A DNA stretch of 12,687 nt. It comes from Chloromonas sp. AAM2. Its lineage: Eukaryota > Chlorophyta > Chlorophyceae > Chlamydomonadales > Chlamydomonadaceae. The position numbers and the translations under genes were made by a program. Positions 1-9,190 of this stretch are shown one piece after another; the first letter of the stretch is position 1, and the number at the start of each line of letters is the position of its first letter. The DNA is taken from contig QAXH01005633.1 of assembly GCA_004335635.1 (NCBI GenBank), positions 3,091 to 15,777 on the forward strand, read 5' to 3'. The notes under the pieces are model-generated. The model worked only from the letters and a program-made list of their open reading frames with translations. It did not search any database and was not told the DNA's origin.

Positions 1-3
1 CCG

Positions 4-6
<3 letters not shown>

Positions 7-39
<33 letters not shown>
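7..39. repeat. (CA)16 microsatellite
   Basis: An uninterrupted CA dinucleotide run of 33 nt, read as (TG)n on the strand of the SBP gene. It lies just beyond a candidate poly(A) signal of that gene and may be length-polymorphic. Confidence 0.98.
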
Positions 40-42
<3 letters not shown>

Positions 43-73
43 TTTACTTGACACACAATGGTTCCTGGCAGTA

Positions 74-78
74 TTACA
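74..78 (-). terminator. Candidate TGTAA poly(A) signal of the SBP gene
   Basis: TGTAA on the minus strand is the usual chlorophyte polyadenylation signal. It is the only copy between the SBP stop (1075) and the left edge. About 15 nt further on the same strand comes TTGTGTGTC, then the (TG)16 run, which resembles a GT-rich downstream element. Use would imply a 3' UTR of about 1 kb. Confidence 0.35.
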
Positions 79-1074
79 GACATGTTCACACAGATTAGTC
101 AAATCTGTCAATACATCGGACAGTCACCATATGAACCTATCAAATTGTCCCAGAACTGGCAAACTTTTTTTTATTTTGTGCGCCCTCAGCAATCAGGAAT
201 GCACGTGGAAGATAATGAAAGAACCAGCAGTGTGGTACTTACCAGCCAGGTTATTCAAAAATCAGCGGTCGTATCAGCGGTCGTACAAAAGAGAGGAATA
301 GGTCCCAAAATAATTGTGCAGGTACGTGCTGCATGCAAAACAAAACGTCAGAACCAAGGAAAGATATCCCCGAGTACACATTGGAACAAAAACATGTGGA
401 AAGCAAGCCGACACTTCCAGCACAGGCCACTGTGCATGCACTGGACCTGGACTTATTGCCAGAGACTGCACAAGAGAAGAGCTTGGACTGTAATCCAAGT
501 GGATTCAAGCACAAAGAAGACTGCAGCACAGCTCAGTTCACCAAGCAGAAAAAAATGTTAAGGGATAAAAGAATACACTCAAAAGGATCAGGAGGATGTT
601 GTGCACGTAAGAAACCATACAGAGAAAGAGGTCGAACGACCCACAGCGCAAAGAAGTACCTGCATTGCCTGGAAAAAAATCACTTGTCGTTTGCTGTCCC
701 CCTCCCCACCCGTTGTTTTGTGACCAGGTACATGATATGAATACTTTATGTGACAACAGCTTAACTTGCCATATGTGCAGTGGCGCATGCTTTCCGAGGC
801 CATGTTCTTGGAAACCCACAAAATCAATCAGCCGTATTCATTGTTACCGTTGACGCCACAACAACCCCGCTGTTTCTTTGTTAAATTGTTGCTTCTTGAA
901 CTGATTCTCGAATACCACAAGGTGACAAGTCCACCTGCTTTGTACCAGCACAGCCTGCTCTCCAATCTTCCCTCGCATCTTGAATCAAAAGTGTGCTCAA
1001 CAGCACACTGAAAGCATGGCTATATCAAAACTGTTGGTGCTGATGGTGTTACCTAATGGTTCCATGTGGTATGG

Positions 1075-2471
1075 TTAGTGCCGGGCTGCAAGCAGCTGCA
1101 CTAACCAGCGAGCCTCGTCGTTTATATGGTGGGAGCCCTGACTGGCCGCAACCTGGGCGGGCGTGTGCCCTTCCGCATCCCGCGCCACGAACCACTGCAC
1201 GGGCGCGTCCCGCGTGCCCCGCAACAGCACCCGGGCCGCCGCCCCGTTGCCCTCCGCACATGCAGCGGCCAGGTGCAACGCTGACATGGGGGCGGCGCCC
1301 CGTGAGGCTGGGTTCAGTGTGAGGCCCGCACACTGGGCGAAGTTGAACACCTGCAGCAGACATGCACACGTGGCCCACCAGACACATTGAGAACCATGAA
1401 AAATGATGCACTAACATGTGATAGGCTGTGTTGTGGAGCACTCGCACTAGACTACATGCACGAGGGGCACAAACAAGAATGAGTACAAGGGCAGGCATGT
1501 GCGGGCTTGTCAAGTCAGCTCTGTGGGCAGTACTGCGTGTTTGGTCAGTCAGCCCTTTGGGCAAGCTATGCATGTACCTCGTGGACGGTGGCTGCACTGC
1601 CGGACCGCGCTGCCCGGTGCAGGACAGTGAGCCCATCGCCACCCACAGCAGCGGCAAGCATCGCCTGGTGTGCCAGCGGCACCAGCTGGCTGGTGCAGAC
1701 CTGCGCCAGCTGCACGCCTGCCAGCGGCGCTGGGACCAGCAGCGGCACCGAAGTGAGGAGGTCCAGCAGCAGCCGGGCGGTGCAGGGCCAGCCGGCATCG
1801 CAGGCAAACGCCAGAAGCCGCATCGCCTTGGCAACCAGACTCGCTCGCACTTCGGCAGTGAATGCACTGCTGCTGGGCTGGGCGGCGGCTGGTGCTGGAG
1901 CAGGCCTGCCATCTCCATCTGTGGCTGGCCTGCCGTCTGCAAAGGGGCCAGCTGCCTTCCTCAAGGGCCTGCTGCGGGCGACTGGCGTGCAGGCGTCCCC
2001 TGCTGGTGCTTGTCCTGTCTCCATGGCGGCGGCTAGCATGGACGTGTGGTGTGTGCTGCCCCTGCATACGCACATGACCACACGCAATCGTGTCCAAGGA
2101 CCCACCTGCTCAACCGCGCACTGTATGCTGGACATGCCACCATGAAAACAGCAGGAAAGGTCACTTTGAAGGCAGTTTATAGGGTGAGCTGCACTGACAT
2201 GCTTTACTCTCTGCATGGTGTCACATTGGGTGCAGACCGTGATGCGGGTGAAGCAGGGCACGCACCAGCTGGAGTGCACAGCGGGTGTGTTGGTCTCTGC
2301 AAACGTCTCGCTGTCCCATGAGACCATGCGTGCGTGCATGGGGTGGGCGCTGGCCATGGCAAGGCGCCTGCCGGCCTCCATCGGCCCGTCCTCCTGCAGC
2401 TGGCCGTCCACCTCCTCCCCTCCTTCTACCTCCTCGTCATCACCTCCGTCATCGCTGATCGAAGGTGCAGT
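1075..2471 (-). other. Exons 10-12: acidic tract, helical region and C-terminal ankyrin repeats
   Basis: Exons 2471-2266, 2061-1578 and 1350-1075. Exon 10 begins with Asp/Glu-rich sequence that continues the acidic run ending exon 9. Exon 11 carries LLAFACDAGWPCTARLLLDLL, matching the SPL stretch WLL.FA.D.GWCAVVKKLLD, followed by DGLTVLHRAARSGSAATV, the first ankyrin-like unit. Exon 12 continues with MSALHLAAACAEGNGAAARV and GHTPAQVAASQGS, two further units, and ends at LVQLLAARH plus stop. This parallels the SPL14-type ending (TPLHIAA..., GFTPEDYARLRGH, LVQRK). Unlike published descriptions of Chlamydomonas CRR1, no cysteine-rich tail follows the ankyrin region. Confidence 0.85.
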
Positions 2472-5400
2472 CTGCAGTCACAACAGATTGCGTACAACCC
2501 TTGGTACGTCGTTGAAACAGTCATCGCATGATTCCAACAAGGCGCACAGGACGGGTTGAACCAGGTCACATCTTTCAGAGAGCAAGTGAGAGACAAAACA
2601 GACATCACACCATGGATAGTGGCAGGCAGAAAGGGTGTAGACCTCGACAAGCGCAGCAGGGTGGCTGCAAGCTCTATAACTGCTGGAGGCGCTCACCAGG
2701 GATTGATCATCCTGGTCGTCATCCGTGAGCAGATCAGAGCCGCTCCCATCTACATCTTCCGTATCCTCCGCCCTGCCCTCGCCCCGCCGTTCCGCGGCCC
2801 CGTCACCCTGTGGTGCACCGTAAGCAGCAGCTGTGGCCTGCTGGTGCTGCGACTGCAGCTGCAGCAGCAGCGCGAGGTCACAGATGATTGCGTTGATCCG
2901 CTCCAGGAACTGGCCCTGCAGCGGCTGCAGCTGCAGCACTTCTCGGTGCACTCCAGCATCGTCCAGCACCAGCACTGGCCGCCAGTTGCTCAGCAGCCGG
3001 CCCGTCTGACACTCCACCACCGCCAAGCCGGGCTGCATTGTGGCTGCGTTCACACCCACCCGCCACCAGCTAGCCTTCCCACCGTCTGTTGCTGACACAC
3101 TACCTCCGCCACTGTCCGCCATAGGTTGCACAGGGGCTGCGACGCCCTGCTGCCAGAAGCGGCCCTGGCTGCGCACAAGCACTTGACAGCCACCCGCACC
3201 GGCATCGTTTGCACCGGAGGCGGATGTGCCCGCCCGTCCCTCTAGGTGTGAGCCCTGCAGGTACAAGTATGTGGGCGCGCCGCTGCCCGCCAGTATGGCC
3301 AGCGGCTGCACAGTGTGCACCTGGGGCAGGGTGGGCCGCTTCTCAAGGGCCGCAACGCTCCACACAGCCTCGCCCTCCTGCACACCATTGAATGCTAGCA
3401 CGCCATTGGAGTGAAGCTAGATAAGAAGCCACAGCAACGAGACCCTGTCATTGCAAGGCTAGAGACAGTAACATACCGTGAACAACTGCAAACATTGTTG
3501 GGTAACACGACACAATGGCGAGAACCGACCACAGCAAGGCAGGGATGGCTGCATCCACCGAGGTGGCCGTGAGAATGCACATGTACGGCTAATGAACACA
3601 GATCAGCTCTGTGTTTTGAGTTGCTCAGGGACAGACTACACAACATGCAGCTCGCTACTGCAAAGCTACGCAAACGGTGCCTGTTTGAGGACCCACCATG
3701 AGAACGAGTTTGCTTGGCGACTGCAGCTCGACGATTGTGCATGAGCTGAATAGGCGCGCGAGGGGCCTAGGCAGCGCGGAGGCCATGCGCGCCACCCCCG
3801 CAGTGGCCAGTCCCGCCTGCAACAGATGGTCCAGAGCCAGCACACCCCCACCCGCACACGTGCCGCCAACGCCTGCAAAGCAACACCCACAGCAGCAGGG
3901 CTGCATTGGGTGTGCTCCGTACACTAGGAAAGGCCAGGATAAGGCCATGTGCTTGCATGTTATTTTTCTGTGCATCAGGTTGTGTGACTGCTAATCCAGT
4001 AGAGCAAAAGCATGGCTGGGAAAGTGTGGCGTCAATTGCTGGCATCGGCCAAGGCAGCAACCTGGTCTGAGCCTTAGATCCTGAGTCAATTGATCCGGTT
4101 GCGGCCTGCTCCCCACTCTCCTCCTGTTGCTTCTCCTGGTTCCTGCTCCCTCGCCGTTAAGGCTTGATGCCATACCTGTTGCGTCTGCCTTAGAGTTGAT
4201 CACCACGCAGTCCAGCGACAGGTGCACACACCCCGGCCGTATGAAGCCCTGCAGCAGCCGCACGTCCGTGGCGGCAAGCCACTCGGTGAGAGCACTGCGA
4301 AGCTCTGCAGGGGCAGGGACAGGGCACATGCTGTATAGTCAGGCACAAACACGTGCATGTTTTACTCGGATGCTGCTTCATCAGCTAATGACCATCCAGT
4401 ACAAGGCCTTATGTCATGCCTGACAAACCTTCCATGCGTTATTGGCCTATAACCATGATTGTAAGCTTACCTACAATGGTAAGCCAGCGCATTTTATCAT
4501 TGCATTCATGTCTGATGCATGCTGTACAGTCTTCAGAAAGCACAGTTGTGCATGTGATTGCCGCACCTGCTGGCAGCGCATCCGGTGTGACGCCGTGCAG
4601 CTTGATGGACAAACGCGTGAGGGACTGCTCGGCCAGGAGGTAGCTCGCCTGCGCAACCAAAAGGAGGCAAGAATAATCACATGAACAACAACAGTGCACT
4701 AGACGGAGTGGAGCAGAGCCACCAACCGGCTCATGTGTTCTGTATGTTGTGTGCTCTCCTGCTGCATATGGCCTCCCGGCATTGCGCCATTGCATGGAGA
4801 CAGACCCAGTCTAGTACTGATCCCACCGCACATAACAGCCTCAATCTGCTATTCAGGGCTCCAACAGTACTGGAAGCTGAACTTGGCCTACTAAACTTAA
4901 ACATCAGAGCAGCACAGGCAGCATCAAGTCTACAGTCATGACACTCATGGCACAGACACACAAGGCAGGGTGCTGGTGCCTGTTTGTAACCACCCTCTGC
5001 TGTGAACAAGACAGCCCATGTACCTGTTCAAGATGCCTAGCAAGAGTGCTGGCTGCGTGTGTAGCGCTGGGTGTGGGGCCGTCAAGTGCCATGCTGTGCC
5101 CCGACAGTTGGCTCAGGCTGGGCGGAGACGGAGGCGCAGCCACACCGCCACTGCCCGCACCTTGCCACCTGCTGCCTCCCTGGTGCTGATGGGCACGTGC
5201 AGTTTCACTGGGTGGCCATGGCAGGTGGCGTGCTATGTTGCATGGCACGGGAGGTGCAGCTGGGGCCGGCAAAGAGCAGGGCGTGGACCAGATGTTTGGG
5301 TATGTGCTGCTGCCATAGTGCTGGGTGGGTGGTGGCATGCTTGCTTGTGACGCAAGGGCAGGGGCAGGTGGGTTGGCCGGGCGTGCCTGTTGGGGTGCAG

Positions 5401-8240
5401 AGGGGCGCGTTGCCTCGCTTGCTGGTGGCAGATTGGCTAGCAGAGGGTGCAGGGGCACCTGTGGCGGAGGACTAAAGCTTTGTGCTGACGGCTCCGGGTA
5501 TGCACGTGCGCCCCAATGCTGCTGCTGGTGCTGCTGCCGGAGCTGCTGCTGGTGCTGCTGGTGCACTGCTTCATGCATCGCTGCGTTGTTGCTTGCAGCT
5601 GAGCTGACCAGGGAGGCAGCTACAGTGTTGAAGTGGTGGCTCAACCATGGAGTCAGCTGGTTGGGTGCCGGGGGCGACGAGCCCATGCGAGGCGTATTCA
5701 AAGCTCCCAAGGCATGTGGTGGGTACTGGGATGGTGGGAACGGTGATGCCTCTTGCTTGGCAGTCTCTGCAGGAGCGGGATAGTCAAACGGCTGTGTGGC
5801 ATGCGGATGGGGTACGGCCACAGGGCGCGGCAGCCCTGTGCTTGTGCATGCCAAAGTGACCGCTGCTTGTGCAAGGACTTCCGGCACCATGTCGTGGTGT
5901 GGCTGCAGTGGCTGTGGCTGCTGCGGCCTGCCATCGGGAAAGTGACCCGTGGAGAGGCCTGCGAGATGCTGCCGCCCCATGTCCGATGGCTGAAGCAGTT
6001 CACCGGCAACCTGGCGTGGCTGCTGCTGCAGCAGGTCATGCTGCTCGCTGCCCAGCAGGTGTGGCTGGCAGCTCTGCTGTTGCTGGAGCAGCGGCACTGA
6101 GGCAACAGCCTGCACCAGTGGCCGGGCATCTGCACGGATTGTTTCAAAGCGTTGGCTCTGCCTCAAGACTTCCAGTACCCTATCCTCCCCACCCTCCTTA
6201 CTGTAACCATGCCGCATGGGCGCGTTTAGGGAGAGTGCGGAAGGGCCATGCACAGAGCTGTCTGCAGAGGGCGCATCAAACGGCTTCTGCTGCTGCTGCA
6301 CTGCCTGTGCTGTGGCCTGCAGCATGCGACCGTCAGACGAGCCAACAGCCTCAACACACGATGACACTTGCTGTGCTGCGGCTAAGCCTGTGTCTTCTTC
6401 CTCCTGCCAGTGAGCTAGCAGCTCCTGAGCAGCTGCTGTCAGGGCTACATCAAACCCGTCGCCCAAGACCATGCCACATGGGCCGTGCATGGGCTGGCCC
6501 ACTTCCACAGTCACCTGACAACGCAGGGCCAGGCAGAGTTGAGCAAAATGAGATGCATGTCGCATCAGCGTACCTCTTCCAACACAGCGTAAACGTGAAC
6601 ATGGTGCTACAGATGAGGCAGTTGGCGTGGGCGTTGAACAGGCAGGCCAGCCTTACCTCTGACATGCTACCATGTGGTGACTCCCTGTGCATGAGTGGGC
6701 CATGCTCCCACGCCTGTGTGACCGCCACTGCCTCGCCCAGAGCAGGTGCGGTGGTGCCCGTCCGACCCTCGCCCACGCCCATGAGGTGCGGGTGCATGCT
6801 TGCGGTGATGCCAGGGTCAGAGGGGTGCTCTGTGGGGGGCTGCACGCCCAGCCCGCGGCTGTACACTTCGCCCGCATCAAAAGCAGTGGCACCTGCGAGC
6901 ATCAAATGGCCAGCGATCAGCTGCAAACTGGTACAACAAGGAAGCCAATCGCTTGTGCAGCCAGAAAGCCATCACTAACAATCCATGCAGACGCTGACTC
7001 CTGCCAAAGAGCTCTTCCACAGCAATCAAGAATTTGTGCGGATGCTAAATCCTGTTGACCATGCTGTGCTGCTGCGTCTTTTGTATTTTTGCTACATTTT
7101 CCCTGCTACCTGTCCTTTCCCAGCTGGTCCCCACCTGCTGAGCTGCGCTGGATGCTGGAGCTCTGGAGCAGCTCCGCCAGCGGCCCGTCCACCAGCCGCC
7201 CCGAGTTGCTATCCCCGCTGTTGTCATCCTCCGCGCCACTGGCTGCGCCCGGCTCGGCTCCCGCTTGCTGGGTGGGCTTGGCTCCCGCCCTGCCGGTGCC
7301 CTTGCGCCCCTTGCGCCGCTCGTTGTGGCGGTTGAGCTGACGTCTGCAGCTGCGCTTGTCGCCTTCAAACTCCGTGATGGGTTCAAACTTGGCGCACTGC
7401 ATGGTGGCACATGAAGAGCAGGGGCATGCACTTCTGGTGGTGAATTGTGCAAGCTAATCCTTTGGTAAGCCAAACCAAAACGTGAATTCAACAACCTGAC
7501 TATCAGAACAGAGACTGGAGTGGGAAACTATGGCTAATGGACGGTAAAAAAGCAAAGGTAGCTGCAGATGGCCATTGCAATTTCCAAGACCATTTCTGCA
7601 CAATCTGCTGTATCCTACCTGCTGGCAGAACCTGCAGACTACACCATTCAGCACGGATGGCAGGGAGAAGCTCGGCATGCGGAAATGGTTTTCGCAAATA
7701 CGGTAGCGCCTGCAGATCATTTGAATCATGGGCAATAGGTGGTTGACTTGCCTTGGTCGCTTGCTGCCATGCATTCCTATTTATTCCTGGTTTACATTTT
7801 CAGTTTGCCTGCTTTCTTATAATCCACATGTGCTACATCGTATATCTTCCATAACCCAATCTTGCCTGCCCTGCTTGTTTCCAGCCTTTGCCCACCCCTT
7901 CCTTGCCCCTGCCGCTCATCTTTGCTGCTGCCACTGCTTCTGCTGCTGTTGCTGCTGCTTTTGTTGCAACTGCCCACCTGTAATATGCCCGGCTGCACTG
8001 CAAGTCGGCATTGCACCCAACAACCTGGCAGCTGGGCTTGTGTACGCTCCTTTTCGTACCAGGCTGGTTGGCTGCTGGTTTGTTAGTTGTGTCCCTGACT
8101 GGCCCTGCTGCCTGGAGTGTGCCAGCGCCATATGGGGCTTCAGGCTGTTCTCCAACCATCTCTGTCACGTTGGTGTTGGGCTGAGCGCTAAGACTAATGG
8201 GATCCCAAGTCCAGGATTCGATTGCCCAGTTGGGCTCCAT
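1075..8240 (-). CDS. SBP-domain/ankyrin transcription factor (CRR1 / long SPL-like), complete, 12 exons
   Basis: Predicted nuclear DNA-binding transcription factor of about 1,471 aa. Exons in transcription order: 8240-7978, 7709-7619, 7396-7135, 6892-6657, 6514-5024, 4648-4567, 4304-4176, 3872-3697, 3416-2697, 2471-2266, 2061-1578, 1350-1075 (TAA stop at 1077-1075). Every intron is GT..AG and phases agree across all 11 junctions. Domain order: Trp motif (1-20), SBP (about 71-150), Gln/Pro-rich region (285-781), conserved SPL middle region (about 782-1100), acidic tract (1127-1173), ankyrin region (about 1270-1471). Family knowledge: CRR1 in Chlamydomonas controls copper-deficiency and hypoxia responses, and SPL7 does the copper job in Arabidopsis; both bind GTAC cores. 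Orthology to CRR1 is inference only; another long SPL-type SBP protein is possible. The start at 8240 places the Trp motif next to Met as in land-plant SPLs. In-frame ATGs at 8300, 8306, 8339 and 8450 are alternatives. Confidence 0.9.
2062..2265 (-). other. Intron 10, or retained in-frame coding segment (204 nt)
   Basis: Bounded by a GTGCGT donor (exon ends ...AGC TG) and a TATGCAG acceptor, both splitting a Trp codon in phase 2, so splicing restores the frame. It is also 68 codons long with no stop in the same frame, so the unspliced message would be read through. The read-through contains 10 Cys, beginning C-x2-C-x6-C-x2-C. I favour an intron because its length, donor and acceptor match the others in this gene. 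Confidence 0.6.
2697..4648 (-). other. Exons 6-9: conserved middle region of long SPL proteins
   Basis: Exons 4648-4567, 4304-4176, 3872-3697 and 3416-2697. The spliced protein matches the conserved block of SPL1/12/14-type proteins by eye: SIKLHGVTPDALPAELR, then LTEWL, then FIRPGCVHLSLD corresponds to the family's FKLFGK.P.DLP..LR..I..WLS and YIRPGCIVLT. Further on, HTVQPLAILAG and the following beta-rich sequence match the SPL region that resembles an immunoglobulin-like (IPT/E-set) fold. The exon ends with the helix around FLERINAIICDLALLLQ, equivalent to the family's AL.FI.E..WLL, and then an acidic run. Exons 7 and 8 join in phase 1 at a GTATGG donor. This is the least conserved junction and the one most open to revision. 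Confidence 0.8.
5024..6892 (-). other. Exons 4-5: linker and large Gln/Pro/Ala-rich region
   Basis: Exon 4 (6892-6657, donor GAG|GTAAGG) and exon 5 (6514-5024, 1,491 nt, 497 codons with no stop). Exon 5 begins with a more ordered stretch (VTVEVGQPMHGPCGMVLGDG) and then becomes low-complexity. It has several runs of 3-4 Gln and a His/Gln-rich block coded by CAG/CAC repeats at about 5515-5573, then Pro/Ala/Ser-rich sequence. In transcription factors such regions often activate transcription or mediate weak contacts; that role here is inference. No catalytic or metal-binding motif is visible. Confidence 0.8.
7135..8240 (-). other. Exons 1-3: N-terminal Trp motif and SBP zinc-binding DNA-binding domain
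   Basis: Exons 8240-7978, 7709-7619 and 7396-7135. Exon 1 opens with a Trp/Asp motif (W5, W10, W12, D13) like the one at the N terminus of many plant SPLs. The SBP domain is split by two introns, after the AG of Arg88 and after Gln118. Zinc site 1 is C71-x4-C76-x16-C93-x2-H96, the normal C3H pattern. Zinc site 2 shows C116-x2-C119, then Glu123 where the family has His, then C135; an extra Cys113 lies three residues before C116. The basic C-terminal part (KRSCRRQLNRHNERRKGRK, 132-150) is the DNA-contact and bipartite nuclear-localisation segment of the family. The remainder of exon 3 (to Gly205) is Gly/Ala/Ser-rich linker. Confidence 0.93.
7924..7967 (-). repeat. Imperfect CAG/GCA trinucleotide tract in SBP intron 1
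   Basis: On the gene's strand this is an interrupted GCA/ACA/AGA series starting about 10 nt after the intron 1 donor (7977-7976). It resembles the Gln-coding repeats of exon 5 but lies outside the coding sequence in the present model. Confidence 0.8.
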
Positions 8241-8704
8241 AAGCTGGTCTGCATGCAGAAGTCGATCAGCTGAACTGTTGGCAAACCATGCTGTCAGCAT
8301 GTGCATCGGGAGTTCATTGGAAAATGCGTTAAAGCTCATACGCAGGTAAGTTGCTGGTGTTGTGATTTGGAATGCGATCCGATCATGCCTCGTGACGTGG
8401 AGTGCGTGCTGCGCAAGCCCGTGGCAAGCCATCTCCCACACAACGCCCACCTGGTATTGATGTGGCCAATGGAGATGTCGCTTGTAAATATCGATTCATG
8501 CGTTGGCTACCGCCAGGCCACTCGGCCCCACTCGCTAACGTGAACCAGCGAGGAATTGCTTTGGCTTTCGTTCCAGCGCGGCATTGGGCACCGTGCAAGG
8601 GTGCATCACTTACGCCTCAAGACCTGATCATCCCACATGGAGGGCACACGCCTGACCTTTTGGGGGACCACTCCCATACACCAATCCATCCCTGCCTCTC
8701 CTGA

Positions 8705-8712
8705 TCACGTGA
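8705..8712. promoter_or_regulatory. TCACGTGA palindrome (E-box/G-box-like)
   Basis: An 8-bp perfect palindrome with a CACGTG core, followed by a TGACG overlap, about 465 nt in front of the proposed SBP start codon. CACGTG is a common plant bHLH/bZIP site. Function here is inference from position only. Confidence 0.25.
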
Positions 8713-8982
8713 CGATGGCCCAAGTTGGTTGGGTTGACTGACTCCACATGTCGTCAGCCTGTTGGATGGCTGGCTTCAGCTTGCAACCTGTGCCGTCGCG
8801 CAGCGGCCTGTAGTGCGTCAGCCCGTGTAAAGTGCGATTTCAAAATTCCCGACGACAGACGAACTACTTCAAAAGAATGACCTGCGTCTAGTGAACGAAC
8901 TGCACGGTCTGCGCACAACTAGCACTCTGGATTGTATAAGCGTGGGTGCCCCGGTTGATGAAGAAGTTAATCTTGTGAAATT

Positions 8983-8987
8983 TTACA
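8983..8987 (-). terminator. Candidate TGTAA poly(A) signal of TAF5
   Basis: TGTAA on the minus strand, about 680 nt after the TAF5 stop. It is the only copy in the intergenic stretch apart from the one overlapping the stop codon. No GT-rich sequence follows, so support is weak. Confidence 0.2.
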
Positions 8988-9154
8988 AGCCACCCTCGCT
9001 GGCTGCGGACGGCTTTGCTGGGCGGTTGCAACGCGGAATTGCTACCGGCAGCGTGATGAGATAGATACTGAAAGTCCTGAACGTCCTGTCAGGGTAGTCA
9101 GGGATCAGGGAATTGAACACGTCGTGTGACTACTGAAAACTCACAAACAAGTGA

Positions 9155-9190
9155 TGGAATGCTGACCGCCCAATCTGGTGGAATGCTGAC
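9155..9190. repeat. Direct repeat TGGAATGCTGAC x2
   Basis: Identical 12-mers at 9155-9166 and 9179-9190, spaced 24 bp apart, in the intergenic region. No function can be assigned. Confidence 0.9.

Larger units (their letters stand above)
1..1074. other. 3' UTR/flank of the SBP gene, no supported gene
   Basis: This stretch is poorer in G+C than the exons and holds the CA microsatellite and the TGTAA candidate. The open frames on either strand (for example + strand 58-561 and 333-740) show no recognisable domain, no clear codon bias and no convincing splice partners. The most likely content is the long 3' UTR of the SBP gene and flank. Confidence 0.6.

Noticed and set aside
251..529. Minus-strand open frame with several Cys, considered as a CRR1-like Cys-rich tail
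   Set aside because: Cys spacing is irregular without repeated CxxC, and no donor near the 1075 stop connects to it in frame.
58..740. Plus-strand open frames (58-561 and 333-740), Lys-rich, with a GTACGT donor-like site at 321
   Set aside because: No recognised domain, no clear codon bias, no matching acceptor that gives a reasonable intron, and no plus-strand TGTAA after the 740 stop. Could be part of a gene entering from the left, but unsupported.
1508..1563. Similar segments GTCAGCTCTGTGGGCAG and GTCAGCCCTTTGGGCAAG within SBP intron 11
   Set aside because: Imperfect local similarity only; no target-site duplication or inverted termini to support a mobile element.
1428..2145. Plus-strand open frames of about 200 codons
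   Set aside because: Antisense shadows of SBP exon 11 and flanking introns; the minus-strand frame carries the recognisable SPL/ankyrin sequence.
5515..5573. Spaced repeats resembling an array (CAG/CAC units)
   Set aside because: In-frame Gln/His codons within exon 5, not a CRISPR-type or satellite array.
5869..6978. 369-codon plus-strand open frame
   Set aside because: It lies opposite SBP exons 4-5. Its Ala/Pro-rich product is what the reverse of GC-rich CAG-repeat coding sequence gives, and it has no domain.
7728..8273. 181-codon plus-strand frame with Cys/Leu runs
   Set aside because: Antisense to SBP exon 1 and the CAG tract of intron 1. The Cys/Leu runs come from the trinucleotide repeat.
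8301..8350. Perfect CAG|GTAAGT donor on the plus strand, after a short open frame
   Set aside because: No plausible downstream acceptor and exon was found; a lone donor match is expected by chance. An antisense non-coding transcript cannot be excluded.
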